This document shows, piece after piece, positions 47,726 through 56,540 of a DNA stretch of 64,000 nucleotides. The position numbers and the translations under genes were made by a program. The notes under the pieces are model-generated. The model did no database searches. It was given only the letters and a program-made list of their open reading frames with translations, and was not told where the DNA came from. The stretch is from Burkholderia vietnamiensis LMG 10929 (GTDB lineage: Bacteria > Pseudomonadota > Gammaproteobacteria > Burkholderiales > Burkholderiaceae): assembly GCF_000959445.1 (NCBI RefSeq), contig NZ_CP009632.1, positions 496,001 through 560,000 of the forward strand, read 5' to 3'. The first letter of the stretch is position 1. Every line of letters begins with the position of its first letter.

Positions 47726-49219
47726 ATGTCCGCATCGCTGAAAGCCAAGATTGCCGAAGTGTTCGACGAACCGGGTTGCGACAAGAACCAGGACAAGAGC
47801 GAGAAGGCACGCAAGAAGGGCTGCACGAAGCAGCTTTCGCCCGGCGCGGCGGCCGGCGGCTGCGCGTTCGACGGCGCGAAGATCGCGCTGCAGCCGATCG
47901 TCGACGTCGCGCATCTCGTGCACGGCCCGATCGCGTGCGAAGGCAACTCGTGGGACAACCGGCACTCGGCATCGTCGGGCTCGCAGTTGTACCGCACCGG
48001 CTTCACGACCGACATCAACGAGCTCGATGTCGTCTACGGCGGCGAGAAGCGGCTGTTCCGAAGCGTGCGCGAAATCATCGAGAAGTACGATCCGCCCGCC
48101 GTGTTCGTCTACCAGACCTGCGTGACCGCGCTGATCGGCGACGACATCGAGGCCGTCTGCAAGCGCGCCACCGAGAAGTTCGGCAAGCCGGTGATTCCGG
48201 TCAACTCGCCCGGCTTCGCGGGGCCGAAGAACCTCGGCAACAAGCTCGGCGGCGAGGCGCTGCTCGACTACGTGATCGGCACGCGCGAGCCCGACTACAC
48301 GACGCCCTACGACATCAACATCATCGGCGAATACAACCTGTCCGGCGAGCTGTGGCAGGTCAGGCCGCTGCTCGATGCGCTCGGCGTGCGCATCCTGTCG
48401 TGCATCTCCGGCGACGGCCGCTACGACGCGGTGGCGAGCGCGCATCGCGCGAAGGTCAACATGATGGTGTGCTCGAAGTCGATGATCAACATCGCGACGC
48501 GGATGCAGCAGCGCTACGGGATTCCGTATTTCGAGGGCTCGTTCTACGGGATCGGCGACATGAGCGACACGCTGCGGCAGATCGCGACGCTGCTCGTGCG
48601 GCAGGGCGCGCCGGACGACCTCGTCGAGCGCGCCGAGCGTCTGATCGCGAGCGAGGAAGCGCGCGCGTGGGCGCGCATCGCGCACTACAGGAAGCGCCTC
48701 GCCGGCAAGCGCGTGCTCCTGATCACGGGCGGCGTGAAGTCGTGGTCGGTGGTCGCCGCGCTGCAGGAGGCGGGGCTCGAGATCGTCGGCACCAGCGTCA
48801 AGAAGAGCACGAAGGAAGACAAGGAGAAGATCAAGGAGATCATGGGCGACGACGCGCACATGATCGACGACATGACGCCGCGCGAGATGTACGCGATGCT
48901 GCGCGACGCGAAGGCCGACATCATGCTGTCGGGCGGGCGCTCGCAGTTCGTCGCGTTGAAGGCCCGCATGCCGTGGCTCGACATCAACCAGGAGCGCCAC
49001 CATCCGTACGGCGGCTACGAAGGGATGGTCGAGCTCGTGCACGAGATCGATCGCGCGATCTTCAACCCGGTGTGGCAGCAGGTGCGGATCCCCGCGCCGT
49101 GGGGCGACGACGGCGAGACGCTCGGCGCGGTGCGCGCCGCTGCCGCGGCCGCATCGGCACCGATTCCGCATGGCGTGCATGCGTGGGCGATGGGGCTCGA
49201 ACCGGGCGTCGTCGCCTGA
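47726..49219 (+). CDS. nifE: NifE, FeMo-co assembly scaffold subunit
   Basis: A 497-residue NifD-like protein with Cys in AAGGCAFDGAKIAL, HGPIACEGNSWDNR and [17 protein letters not shown], and KMVCSKSM-type middle. The NifD FeMo-co His region is replaced, as usual. GAGAGGA precedes the ATG. NifEN receives NifB-co and matures it to FeMo-co. Confidence 0.97.
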   Translation: MSASLKAKIAEVFDEPGCDKNQDKSEKARKKGCTKQLSPGAAAGGCAFDGAKIALQPIVDVAHLVHGPIACEGNSWDNRHSASSGSQLYRTGFTTDINELDVVYGGEKRLFRSVREIIEKYDPPAVFVYQTCVTALIGDDIEAVCKRATEKFGKPVIPVNSPGFAGPKNLGNKLGGEALLDYVIGTREPDYTTPYDINIIGEYNLSGELWQVRPLLDALGVRILSCISGDGRYDAVASAHRAKVNMMVCSKSMINIATRMQQRYGIPYFEGSFYGIGDMSDTLRQIATLLVRQGAPDDLVERAERLIASEEARAWARIAHYRKRLAGKRVLLITGGVKSWSVVAALQEAGLEIVGTSVKKSTKEDKEKIKEIMGDDAHMIDDMTPREMYAMLRDAKADIMLSGGRSQFVALKARMPWLDINQERHHPYGGYEGMVELVHEIDRAIFNPVWQQVRIPAPWGDDGETLGAVRAAAAAASAPIPHGVHAWAMGLEPGVVA

Positions 49220-49239
49220 GCGGGCCGGGGAGAGCTGCG

Positions 49240-50652
49240 ATGGCGGAAGTCGTCGATTCGAAAAAGGCTTGCGCGGTCAATCCGCTCAAGATGAGCCAGC
49301 CGCTCGGGGCGAGCTATGCGTTCATGGGCCTCGACGCGTGCATGCCGGTGATGCACGGCTCGCAGGGCTGCACGTCGTTCGGCCTGGTGCTGCTCGTGCG
49401 TCACTTCAAGGAGGCGATCCCGCTGCAGACGACCGCGATGAACGAGGTCACCACGATCCTCGGCGGCTACGAGAACATCGAGACGGCGCTGCTGAACATC
49501 CGCAAGCGCGCGGCGCCGAAGATCATCGCGATCTGCTCGACGGGGCTCACCGAAACCAAGGGCGACGACGTCGAAGGCTATCTGCGGACCGTACGCACGC
49601 GCAAGCCGGAGCTCGACGATACGGAGATCGTCTACGTGTCGACGCCCGACTACGTCGGCGGCTTCGAGGACGGCTACCGGCTTGCGGTCGCCGCGATCGT
49701 GCGCGCGCTCGTGAAGCCGCTGCCGGCGAACGCGCGGCAGGTCACGCTGCTGCCGGGCAGCCACCTGTCGCCGGCCGACATCGACGAGCTGCGCGAGATC
49801 GTCGCGGCGTTCGGGCTCGACGCGATCGTGCTGCCGGACCTGTCCGGCTCGCTCGACGGCCACATCGCGCCGGACTGGCGCGGCACGACGCTCGGCGGCA
49901 CGACGCTCGAGCAGATCCGGGCGGCGGGCGCGTCCGCGTTCACGATCGGCGTCGGCGAGCAGACGCGCATGGCGGCCGAGACGCTCCATGCGCTGACCGG
50001 CGCGCCGTTCGAGATCTTCGAACGGCTCACCGGGCTCGAGCCGAACGACCGGCTGCTCGTGCGGCTCGCGCAGCTCGCCGGGCGGCCGGTGCCGGACAAG
50101 TATCGGCGGCAACGCAGCCAGTTGCTCGACGCGATGCTCGACGGCCACTTCTACACGGGCGGGATCAAGGTCGCGCTCGGTGCGGAGCCGGACCTGCTGC
50201 TCGCGCTCGGCTGCCTGCTGCACGAGATGGGCGCGGAGCTGCGCTGCTGCGTCAGCACGACCGCGTCGGCCGCGCACGCGCTGCTGCCCGCGCCACACGT
50301 GCTGCTCGGCGATCTCGAGGACCTGGAGCAGCGTGCGGCGGCTTGCGATCTGCTGATCACGCACTCGCACGGCCGGCAGATGGCCGAGCGGCTCGGCAAG
50401 CCGCTGATGCGCGTCGGCTTCCCGGTGTTCGACCGGATCGGTAACGCGCACCGCTGCCAGGTCGGCTATCGCGGCACCATGAACCTGATCTTCGAGATCG
50501 CGAACCTGATGATCGAGCGGATTGCGCATCACGGCCCGGGCGACTGGCCGCTGCCGCCGCACGCGGTCGATCTCGCGGCGCGCGATCCCGCGCGCACATT
50601 GGACATTCCGATCGTCGCCCAACCGATATTCGACCAGGAGCACACCGCATGA
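49240..50652 (+). CDS. nifN: NifN, FeMo-co assembly scaffold subunit
   Basis: A 470-residue NifK-like protein: KKACAVNPLKMSQPLGASYAF, GLDACMPVMHGSQGCTSFGLVLLVRHFKE and CSTGLTETKGDDVEGY. It lacks some P-cluster ligands of NifK, as usual. GGGGAGAG precedes the ATG. Overlaps nifX by four bases. The open frame upstream runs over nifE in another phase and is not coding. Confidence 0.96.
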   Translation: MAEVVDSKKACAVNPLKMSQPLGASYAFMGLDACMPVMHGSQGCTSFGLVLLVRHFKEAIPLQTTAMNEVTTILGGYENIETALLNIRKRAAPKIIAICSTGLTETKGDDVEGYLRTVRTRKPELDDTEIVYVSTPDYVGGFEDGYRLAVAAIVRALVKPLPANARQVTLLPGSHLSPADIDELREIVAAFGLDAIVLPDLSGSLDGHIAPDWRGTTLGGTTLEQIRAAGASAFTIGVGEQTRMAAETLHALTGAPFEIFERLTGLEPNDRLLVRLAQLAGRPVPDKYRRQRSQLLDAMLDGHFYTGGIKVALGAEPDLLLALGCLLHEMGAELRCCVSTTASAAHALLPAPHVLLGDLEDLEQRAAACDLLITHSHGRQMAERLGKPLMRVGFPVFDRIGNAHRCQVGYRGTMNLIFEIANLMIERIAHHGPGDWPLPPHAVDLAARDPARTLDIPIVAQPIFDQEHTA

Positions 50653-51065
50653 AGATCGCCTTCGCGACCCAGGACAAAGAGCACGTCGACGCGCATTTCG
50701 GCTGGGCGAAAAGCATCGTCACGTACGACGTGCGGCCGGACGGGCACACCTTCGTCGAATCGTTCGAGTTCGGCGGCAAGCTCGAGGAGGACGGCGACGA
50801 GGACAAGCTCGCGCCGAAGCTCGACGCGATCAGGGACTGCGCGATCCTGTACGTTGCCGCGATCGGCGGCTCGGGCGCGGCGCGCGTCGTCGCACTGAAG
50901 ATCCATCCGATCAAGGTGCCGCAGCCCGAACCGATCGGCGAGATCCTGGTGAAGCTGCAGGAGGTGCTCAACGGCACGCCGCCGCCATGGCTGCGCAAGG
51001 CGCTCGCGAAGGACGGCGGGCGCACATTCGATTTCGACGAAGACGACGAGGTATCACATGGCTGA
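50649..51065 (+). CDS. nifX: NifX cofactor-binding protein
   Basis: A 138-residue protein with [27 protein letters not shown] and [23 protein letters not shown]. It shuttles FeMo-co precursors between NifB and NifEN. It has a strongly acidic C-terminus. Overlaps the next gene by eight bases. Confidence 0.94.
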   Translation: MKIAFATQDKEHVDAHFGWAKSIVTYDVRPDGHTFVESFEFGGKLEEDGDEDKLAPKLDAIRDCAILYVAAIGGSGAARVVALKIHPIKVPQPEPIGEILVKLQEVLNGTPPPWLRKALAKDGGRTFDFDEDDEVSHG

Positions 51066-51549
51066 CGCCACCATCGACACGACGCCCGACGCGGCCTCGG
51101 ACGAAGCGCTGCTCGCGACGCCGTTCGTGCAGCAGCTGATCAAGCAGCTGCGTGCACAGGACCTGCACGGCACCTGGGAGAACCGCAGCGACCTGCAGCT
51201 GCTGAAGCCGTTCATCCTGAGCGCGGACGAGCGGCGCGCGATTCCGATCATCGGCGACCCCGACCCGGAGACACTGTGGCGGCTCGAGCTGTTCTACGCG
51301 GCGGTTGCGGTCGCGATCGAACGCGAGACGCGCCAGATGGTATCGCCGATGATGAAGATGAGCCACGAGGGCTTCGGCCGGATGGTGCTGATCGCGGGGC
51401 GGCTCGTCGTCGTCAACAAGCAATTGCGCGACGTGCACCGCTTCGGCTTTCCGTCGCTCGAGAAGCTCGCGGCGGCGGGCGGCAAGTTCCTCGACGACGC
51501 GATCGAAATGATTCGCGCGTACCCGGCCGTCGCGCAGTACGGCGCGTGA
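51058..51549 (+). CDS. NifX-associated protein (DUF269)
   Basis: A 163-residue DUF269-type protein: [42 protein letters not shown], and [33 protein letters not shown]. Always linked to nifX in proteobacteria (NafX-like); exact role unknown. Confidence 0.9.
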   Translation: MADATIDTTPDAASDEALLATPFVQQLIKQLRAQDLHGTWENRSDLQLLKPFILSADERRAIPIIGDPDPETLWRLELFYAAVAVAIERETRQMVSPMMKMSHEGFGRMVLIAGRLVVVNKQLRDVHRFGFPSLEKLAAAGGKFLDDAIEMIRAYPAVAQYGA

Positions 51550-51572
51550 GCGGCGCAACGTGGAGAAAATCG

Positions 51573-51764
51573 ATGACCAACCAAGCCGACGAACTGAAAG
51601 CGCGCCTGAAGAAGCTCAATGCCCAGGCGACGCAGGCGAAGATGGATCTGCACGACCTGTCCGAGGAACTGCCGACCAACTGGGAGCAGATTCTCGCCGT
51701 CGCGCAGCGCTGCCACGATGCGCATGCCGCATTGATGGAAGCGCGCAAGGCGAGCGCCGCGTGA
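51573..51764 (+). CDS. DUF683 / CCE_0567-type small protein
   Basis: A 63-residue helical protein, LKARLKKLNAQATQAKMDLHDLSEELPTNWEQI-like, that forms a two-helix bundle in known relatives and may bind metal or bridge subunits. It lies between DUF269 and fdxB. Start chosen because GGAG lies upstream (tggagaaaatcg). Confidence 0.88.
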   Translation: MTNQADELKARLKKLNAQATQAKMDLHDLSEELPTNWEQILAVAQRCHDAHAALMEARKASAA

Positions 51765-51780
51765 CGCGAGGCACCCGACC

Positions 51781-52089
51781 ATGAGCGAAACCTTCAGCGT
51801 GAAACTGCCGAGCGGGGAGACCTGGACGCCGACGTTCGTGTCCACGCTCGACGAGGGCAAATGCATCGGCTGCGGCCGCTGCTTCAAGGTGTGTCCGCGC
51901 GGCGTGCTCGAGCTGGTCGGCGTCGACGAGGACGGCGAGCACGTCGCGCTCGACAGCGACAGCGACGATGACGACGAGTACGAGAAGAAGGTGATGACGA
52001 TCGCGCACCGGCAGCTGTGCATCGGCTGCACCGCGTGCGCGAAGATCTGCCCGAAGAAGTGCTATACGCACGCGGCGGCGCAGGTTTGA
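51781..52089 (+). CDS. fdxB: Nif-specific ferredoxin III, FdxB
   Basis: A 102-residue 2[4Fe-4S] ferredoxin with CIGCGRCFKVCPRG and CIGCTACAKICPKKCY, separated by an acidic insert (DSDSDDDDEYE). Length and insert are typical of FdxB. It may donate electrons to nitrogenase or to cofactor assembly. Confidence 0.93.
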   Translation: MSETFSVKLPSGETWTPTFVSTLDEGKCIGCGRCFKVCPRGVLELVGVDEDGEHVALDSDSDDDDEYEKKVMTIAHRQLCIGCTACAKICPKKCYTHAAAQV

Positions 52090-52103
52090 CGGGGCGAGCG
52101 GCG

Positions 52104-52691
52104 ATGGACGTGCGCGCGATCCTGATGCGTTGTGCGCTCGACGCGCAGGATCCGACCGTGCTCGCGTTCGTCGGCCCGCTCGCGGTGGCGTTTGCACGCG
52201 GCGAGGCCGACGCCGCGACGACCGCCGGGCTCGACGCGACCGATACGCACCGCGTGCTGGATCGCTGGTTTCCGGGCGCACGGGCCGCACTCGCGGCATG
52301 CGCCGAGTCGCCAGGCGCTGCGCTGCCGCCGATGCACACACAACCGCACACGCCGCGTGACGACGAGTTCGACGATCTGGTCACGCTCTTCGTCGCGCAC
52401 GCCGACTCCGATGCGGGCATGCGCGACGAAGCGCGCTGCGTCGCCTGCGTGCTGGCGGCCGCCTGCGCGGGCGACAACCATCTGTGGCAGGACTTGCTGC
52501 TGCCGTCGCGCCGCGAGCTGTCGCTGCTGATCGGGCGGTGGTTTCCACGGCTCGCCGCGAAGAACACGCGCGACATGAAGTGGAAGAAGTTCTTTTACAA
52601 GCAGCTGTGCGAGCGCGAAGGACTGTTCGTCTGCAGGGCGCCGAGCTGCGGCGCGTGCGCCGATTACGCGCACTGCTTCGGACCGGAATAG
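52104..52691 (+). CDS. nifQ: NifQ, molybdenum donor
   Basis: A 195-residue NifQ: RHLWQDLLLPSR-like block (DNHLWQDLLLPSRREL), MKWKKFFYKQLCEREG and the C-terminal Cys motif CRAPSCGACADYAHC (C-x4-C-x2-C-x5-C). It carries a Mo-Fe-S cluster and delivers Mo to NifEN/NifH. Last of the nifE operon. Confidence 0.94.
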   Translation: MDVRAILMRCALDAQDPTVLAFVGPLAVAFARGEADAATTAGLDATDTHRVLDRWFPGARAALAACAESPGAALPPMHTQPHTPRDDEFDDLVTLFVAHADSDAGMRDEARCVACVLAAACAGDNHLWQDLLLPSRRELSLLIGRWFPRLAAKNTRDMKWKKFFYKQLCEREGLFVCRAPSCGACADYAHCFGPE

Positions 52692-52707
52692 CGGCGTTTC
52701 GCGCGAC

Positions 52708-52724
52708 GTGGCGCGGAACCTGCT
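52708..52724 (+). promoter_or_regulatory. Possible sigma-54 promoter before second globin
   Basis: GTGGCGCG-GAAC-CTGCT matches the invariant GG and GC and most of the -24 block. It lies 16 bases after nifQ and 67 before the globin ATG. No TGT-N10-ACA was seen nearby. Confidence 0.5.
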
Positions 52725-52790
52725 TCGTTTCGGACATCGTTATGTAGCGCGATATATAACCGACAAACCGAACAGGGAGCCGACACGCTC

Positions 52791-53408
52791 ATGAACCCGA
52801 ACCCGGGGGCTACGCCCCGCGCACGCTGGACGCCGTGTACGCGCGCCTGCTATCGGACGCTGCAATGGCCGGCCGCGCCTTTTCCACACGAGCGGCGCGA
52901 CGCCGTCGGGCCGACCGTATGCCCGACGCTGCCCGCTCCGCCGCACCGGCTGCTCGCGATCTGCACGGAAGCGGGCCTGCGCGATCTGGTGGCGTGCCAC
53001 ATGGCGCGCTTGAAGACGACGCCGCTCTTCGCACGTGCCGGCGACTGCTTCGATTGCATCGTCGAGCGCGTCGCGGACTTCGTCGTCGAATCGTGCGGCG
53101 GCCCGCTGTATTTCAGTCAGCGTCACGCGCGTCTGCAGGCGGGCGCCGGGCTGCCGCTGCTGCTCGACGAGGAGGGGCGGGAGCTGTGGCTCGTGCATTT
53201 GTGGCATGCATTCGACGACGTCGGCTTGCCGAGCGCGTTGCGCGCGGATTTCTGGCGCTGGGCGGAACCGTTGTCGGTGCAACTGCTCGCCCCGCATGCG
53301 CGGCACGACCGACTGACCCGCTATTCGTACGACACCGTGCAAAGCTGGTTCGCGATGCCGCCTGCGCAGCCCGACCCGCCGGGCCGGGATCGTACCGGCG
53401 CGCGCTGA
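52791..53408 (+). CDS. Group III-like truncated haemoglobin
   Basis: A 205-residue protein whose residues about 60-175 look like a group III truncated globin: LRDLVACHMARLKTTPLFARAG, VERVADFVVESCGG, SQRHARL (proximal His), and LWLVHLWHAFDDV with the G-helix Trp. The N- and C-terminal extensions are Pro/Arg-rich and unassigned. It follows nifQ and may scavenge O2 or NO near nitrogenase. Confidence 0.72.
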   Translation: MNPNPGATPRARWTPCTRACYRTLQWPAAPFPHERRDAVGPTVCPTLPAPPHRLLAICTEAGLRDLVACHMARLKTTPLFARAGDCFDCIVERVADFVVESCGGPLYFSQRHARLQAGAGLPLLLDEEGRELWLVHLWHAFDDVGLPSALRADFWRWAEPLSVQLLAPHARHDRLTRYSYDTVQSWFAMPPAQPDPPGRDRTGAR

Positions 53409-53410
53409 TC

Positions 53411-53953
53411 ATGCCGCGGCCGGCGATGTGCGCGCTCGAGCGCAGCACGCAGCGCGCGTCGCAATCGATGCGCGAGCACGACGAAGCGCTCGCGCGTCTC
53501 GCGCGGGTACGCGCGCATGCGGCAAGCCTCGCGCGGGAACTGCAGGCGGTCGAGCAGGTCATGCTCGACGGCGACTTGCTGTCGGCGATGCTGGTCGGCC
53601 GCCGCTTCGTATACGTCGGCGGCCGGCCTGGGAGCAACGCGGTATTGCGCGCATGGTCGAGCGCGTCGGGCGGCGAATTCGTTCATCACGTGGCGCGGAT
53701 CGACGACGACGGCGGTCCGCGCGCGCAGCAGTTCGCGGCGCTGCTGCAACGCGCCGACGCGGTGCTGTGTCCGCTCGACACGATCGATCCCGACTCGCTC
53801 GCCGCGCTGCGCGCACACTGCGCGCGCCGTCGCGTGCGCTGGATCGCGCTGCGCACGTCGAGCGTCGCCAGCTTCATCGCCGGTGTGCTGAAGGCGCAGC
53901 GCATCTCGCGCGCGGCGCGTGCGGCGGCATGCGTGTGCCCGCGTCATGGCTGA
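53411..53953 (+). CDS. DUF2325 family protein
   Basis: A 180-residue protein. Residues about 1-65 are a helical, probably coiled segment (EHDEALARLARVRAHAASLARELQAVEQV); the rest is a Rossmann-like DUF2325 domain (RRFVYVGGRPGSNAVLRAW, ADAVLCPLDTIDPDSLAALRAHC, VRWIALRTSSVASF). Such proteins recur at the end of nif clusters; role unknown. It starts two bases after the globin stop. Confidence 0.75.
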   Translation: MPRPAMCALERSTQRASQSMREHDEALARLARVRAHAASLARELQAVEQVMLDGDLLSAMLVGRRFVYVGGRPGSNAVLRAWSSASGGEFVHHVARIDDDGGPRAQQFAALLQRADAVLCPLDTIDPDSLAALRAHCARRRVRWIALRTSSVASFIAGVLKAQRISRAARAAACVCPRHG

Positions 53954-53980
53954 CACCGGCGGTGCACGGCATTCGTGTCA

Positions 53981-53996
53981 TGTCAGGAATCGGACA
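53981..53996. promoter_or_regulatory. NifA activator site upstream of modBAC
   Basis: TGT-CAGGAATCGG-ACA, a perfect TGT-N10-ACA inside the larger palindrome CATGTC-N8-GACATG. It lies 239 bases upstream of the mod -24 element, farther than usual but within range for DNA looping. Confidence 0.65.
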
Positions 53997-54234
53997 TGTC
54001 GGTTTCGTTACGTCGCCTCGGTGTCTTTCTCGATGTCGAGAACGCGTGCGGCGACGAGCGCCGGGTTCGGCGGCCTGCACGCTGCGCGGCGCAGATTCGC
54101 CGCCTGGTTGCATTGCTCCGCCCGCATCGGAAGCTGCTCGAGCCGGCCGCGCGTGACTTCGAACCTGCGCAGGGCGCTCGCGCATGTCGGTCGTAATTGA
54201 GTTTTTCCTGCCGGCCGACGCCTCGCGATGGAGG

Positions 54235-54251
54235 ATGGCCTGCATCTTGCA
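54235..54251 (+). promoter_or_regulatory. Sigma-54 promoter of modBAC-modE
   Basis: ATGGCCTG-CATC-TTGCA: correct GG/GC spacing and an ideal TTGCA. Start near 54262, 32 bases before modB. It would place molybdate uptake in the NifA regulon. Confidence 0.65.
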
Positions 54252-54293
54252 ACGTCGGTGATGTAGCCGAGTTCATCACGAAAGGTGTCGCAA

Positions 54294-54968
54294 ATGTCGG
54301 GTTTCCTACAACGCATCGACTGGCCGCCGCTGTTGCTGTCGCTGAAAGTCGCGAGCCTCGCGACGCTACTCGCATCGATCGCCGGCATCGCGCTCGGCTG
54401 GCTGTTCGCGCGCCGTCGCTTTCCGGGGAGCGCGATCGTCGAAGCCGCCTGCATGTTGCCGCTGGTGTTGCCACCGACCGTGATCGGCTACGGGATTCTG
54501 ATCGTCGCGGGCCGGCGCAGCGCGCTCGGCAGCTGGCTCCATGCACAGTTCGGCTACACGTTCGTGTTCAACTGGCACGGCGCGGTGCTCGCGTCGACGA
54601 TCGTGGCGCTGCCGCTGGTGCTGAAGTCCGCAAGCGCCGCGTTCGCGGGCGTCGACCGCTCGCTCGAAGCGGCCGCGCGCACGCTGCGGCAGTCGCCATT
54701 CTCGACCTTCGTGCGCGTCACGCTGCCGCTCGCATGGCCGGCGATTCTGGCGGGCGCGCTGCTCGCGTTCGCGCGTGCGATGGGCGAGTTCGGCGCGACC
54801 TTGATGATCGCGGGCGACATCCCGCGCGAGACGCAGACGCTGTCGCTCGCGATTTACGACGCGATGCAGGATGGCCGCGACGGCACGGCGTTCTTTCTCG
54901 CGTGCGTCACGTCGGTGCTGTCCGTCGCGGTGCTCGTGCTGTCCAAGCGCTTTTTCACACTACGTTGA
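54294..54968 (+). CDS. modB: ModB, molybdate ABC permease
   Basis: A 224-residue permease with about five membrane helices and the ABC contact loop EAARTLRQSPFSTFVRVTLPLAWP, followed by FARAMGEFGATLMIAGDIP. AAAGGTG six bases upstream selects this ATG; a GTG three codons earlier is in frame. Gene order B-A-C is unusual compared with the enteric A-B-C. Confidence 0.94.
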   Translation: MSGFLQRIDWPPLLLSLKVASLATLLASIAGIALGWLFARRRFPGSAIVEAACMLPLVLPPTVIGYGILIVAGRRSALGSWLHAQFGYTFVFNWHGAVLASTIVALPLVLKSASAAFAGVDRSLEAAARTLRQSPFSTFVRVTLPLAWPAILAGALLAFARAMGEFGATLMIAGDIPRETQTLSLAIYDAMQDGRDGTAFFLACVTSVLSVAVLVLSKRFFTLR

Positions 54969-54983
54969 GCCGGAGAGGGCTTC

Positions 54984-55736
54984 ATGAAATCAATGATTCG
55001 ATGCTTCGCGAGCCTGCTGTGCGTGCTCGCGCCCGTCGTCGCGCTCGCGCAGCAACTGACCGTGTCGGCCGCGGCCAGCATGACCGATGCGTTCAAGGAG
55101 ATCGTACCGCGCTTCGAAGCCGCGCATCCCGGCGTGACCGTGCGGATTAACTTCGGCGCGTCGGGCACGCTGCTTCAGCAGATCCGCGTGGGCGCGCCGG
55201 TCGACGTATTCGTCAGCGCGGATGCGGCGACCGTCACGCGCGGCATCGATGCGGGCATCTTCGACGGCGCGACGCAGCGCACGCTCGCGACGAACACGCT
55301 GGTGCTGGTCGTGCCGGCCGGCGACGCGTCGCCCGTGAAGTCGCTCGCCGCGCTAGCGGACCCGGCCGTGCGACGGATCGCGATCGGCAAGATCGCGACC
55401 GTGCCATGCGGCCGGTATACGCAGCAGGCGCTCGAGCGGGCGAAGCTCTGGGGCGCGCTCGCGCCGAAGATCGTGGAGTCCGACAGCGTGCGGCAGGTGC
55501 TCGACTACGTCGCGCGCGCCGAGGCCGACGCGGGCTTCGTCTATCGGACCGACGCGATGCTGATGCCGGATCGGGTCGCGGTCGTGCAGACGGTGGACGA
55601 CCACGATCCCGTCGTTTATCCGGTCGTCGCCGTTCGCGCGAGCAGCGCGCCTGCGCTCGCGAAGGCGTTCATCGCCTATCTGTTCGGCCCGGACGCACAG
55701 GCGATCCTCAAGCGGTACGGCTTCACGCATGCGTGA
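54984..55736 (+). CDS. modA: ModA, molybdate-binding protein
   Basis: A 250-residue periplasmic binding protein: signal peptide ending ALA-QQ, LTVSAAASMTDAFKEI, NFGASGTLLQQIRVGAPVDVFVSAD (oxyanion contacts) and VDYVARAEADAGFVYRTDA. Fifteen bases after modB. Confidence 0.94.
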   Translation: MKSMIRCFASLLCVLAPVVALAQQLTVSAAASMTDAFKEIVPRFEAAHPGVTVRINFGASGTLLQQIRVGAPVDVFVSADAATVTRGIDAGIFDGATQRTLATNTLVLVVPAGDASPVKSLAALADPAVRRIAIGKIATVPCGRYTQQALERAKLWGALAPKIVESDSVRQVLDYVARAEADAGFVYRTDAMLMPDRVAVVQTVDDHDPVVYPVVAVRASSAPALAKAFIAYLFGPDAQAILKRYGFTHA

Positions 55737-55748
55737 CGGAGCGCACCG

Positions 55749-56528
55749 GTGATCGACGTCGACTTCGATGTGGCGGTGTCGGACGGCACACGGCGTTTCG
55801 CGCTCGCGATGCGCTTCGCGTCCGACGCGCGCGTGATCGCGCTCTACGGACCGTCGGGCGCCGGCAAGTCGTTGACGCTGCAGACCGTCGCCGGGCTGCT
55901 TGCGCCGCGACGAGGGCACGTGCGCGTCAACCGGCGCACGCTGTTCGACGCGGACTGCGGAATCGACGTGCCGCCCGAGCGGCGCGGCATCGGCTGCCTG
56001 TTCCAGCATTACGCGCTGTTTCCGCATTTGTCGGTGCGCGAGAACGTCGCGTTCGGGCTGACCACGTGGTATCGACGCCGCTTGTCGACCGACGCGCGTG
56101 GGCGTGTGGACGAGCTGCTGGAGCGCTTCGGTCTCGCGTCGCTCGCCGGCAGCCGGACCGATGGGCTGTCGGGCGGGCAACGGCAGCGTGTCGCGCTGGC
56201 GCGCTCGCTCGCGTGCCAGCCCGGCCTGCTGTTACTTGACGAGCCGTTTTCCGCGCTCGATCCACCGTTGCGACGCGACTTGCGACGCTATCTGGACGAG
56301 GTGCTCCGCGAGTGGCAGATCCCCGCGATGATGATCACGCACGACGTCGACGATGTGGTGGCGCTTGCCGACGTCGCGTTCGTGATCGAGCAGGGCCGGG
56401 CGGTGCGCGAGGTCGACATGCAGCGCGGCGTGGCGACTTCGCTGGAACGCATGTGCGCGGACGCGCGCCCGCCGACGCCGCACGAACAGCGTGTGCGCGG
56501 TTTGCTGCGCGCGTCCGCGATCGACTGA
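55749..56528 (+). CDS. modC: ModC, molybdate ABC ATPase (short form)
   Basis: A 259-residue ATPase starting at GTG. Walker A GPSGAGKS, Q-loop FQHYALFPHLSVRENV, signature LSGGQRQRVALARSL, Walker B LLLDEPFSALD. It lacks the C-terminal Mop/TOBE molybdate-binding domain of the roughly 350-residue enteric ModC, so it may not be trans-inhibited by molybdate. Confidence 0.93.
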   Translation: MIDVDFDVAVSDGTRRFALAMRFASDARVIALYGPSGAGKSLTLQTVAGLLAPRRGHVRVNRRTLFDADCGIDVPPERRGIGCLFQHYALFPHLSVRENVAFGLTTWYRRRLSTDARGRVDELLERFGLASLAGSRTDGLSGGQRQRVALARSLACQPGLLLLDEPFSALDPPLRRDLRRYLDEVLREWQIPAMMITHDVDDVVALADVAFVIEQGRAVREVDMQRGVATSLERMCADARPPTPHEQRVRGLLRASAID

Positions 56529-56540
56529 CGCGGCGGACGG

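Noticed and set aside
47470..49239. Long open frame upstream of nifN in a single 1060-codon reading frame
   Set aside because: It overlaps nifE in another phase and is low-complexity Arg/Ala; nifN starts at 49240 with a good ribosome site.
53975..54196. 73-codon frame upstream of modB
   Set aside because: It overlaps the NifA site and promoter region, and has no recognised motif or ribosome site.
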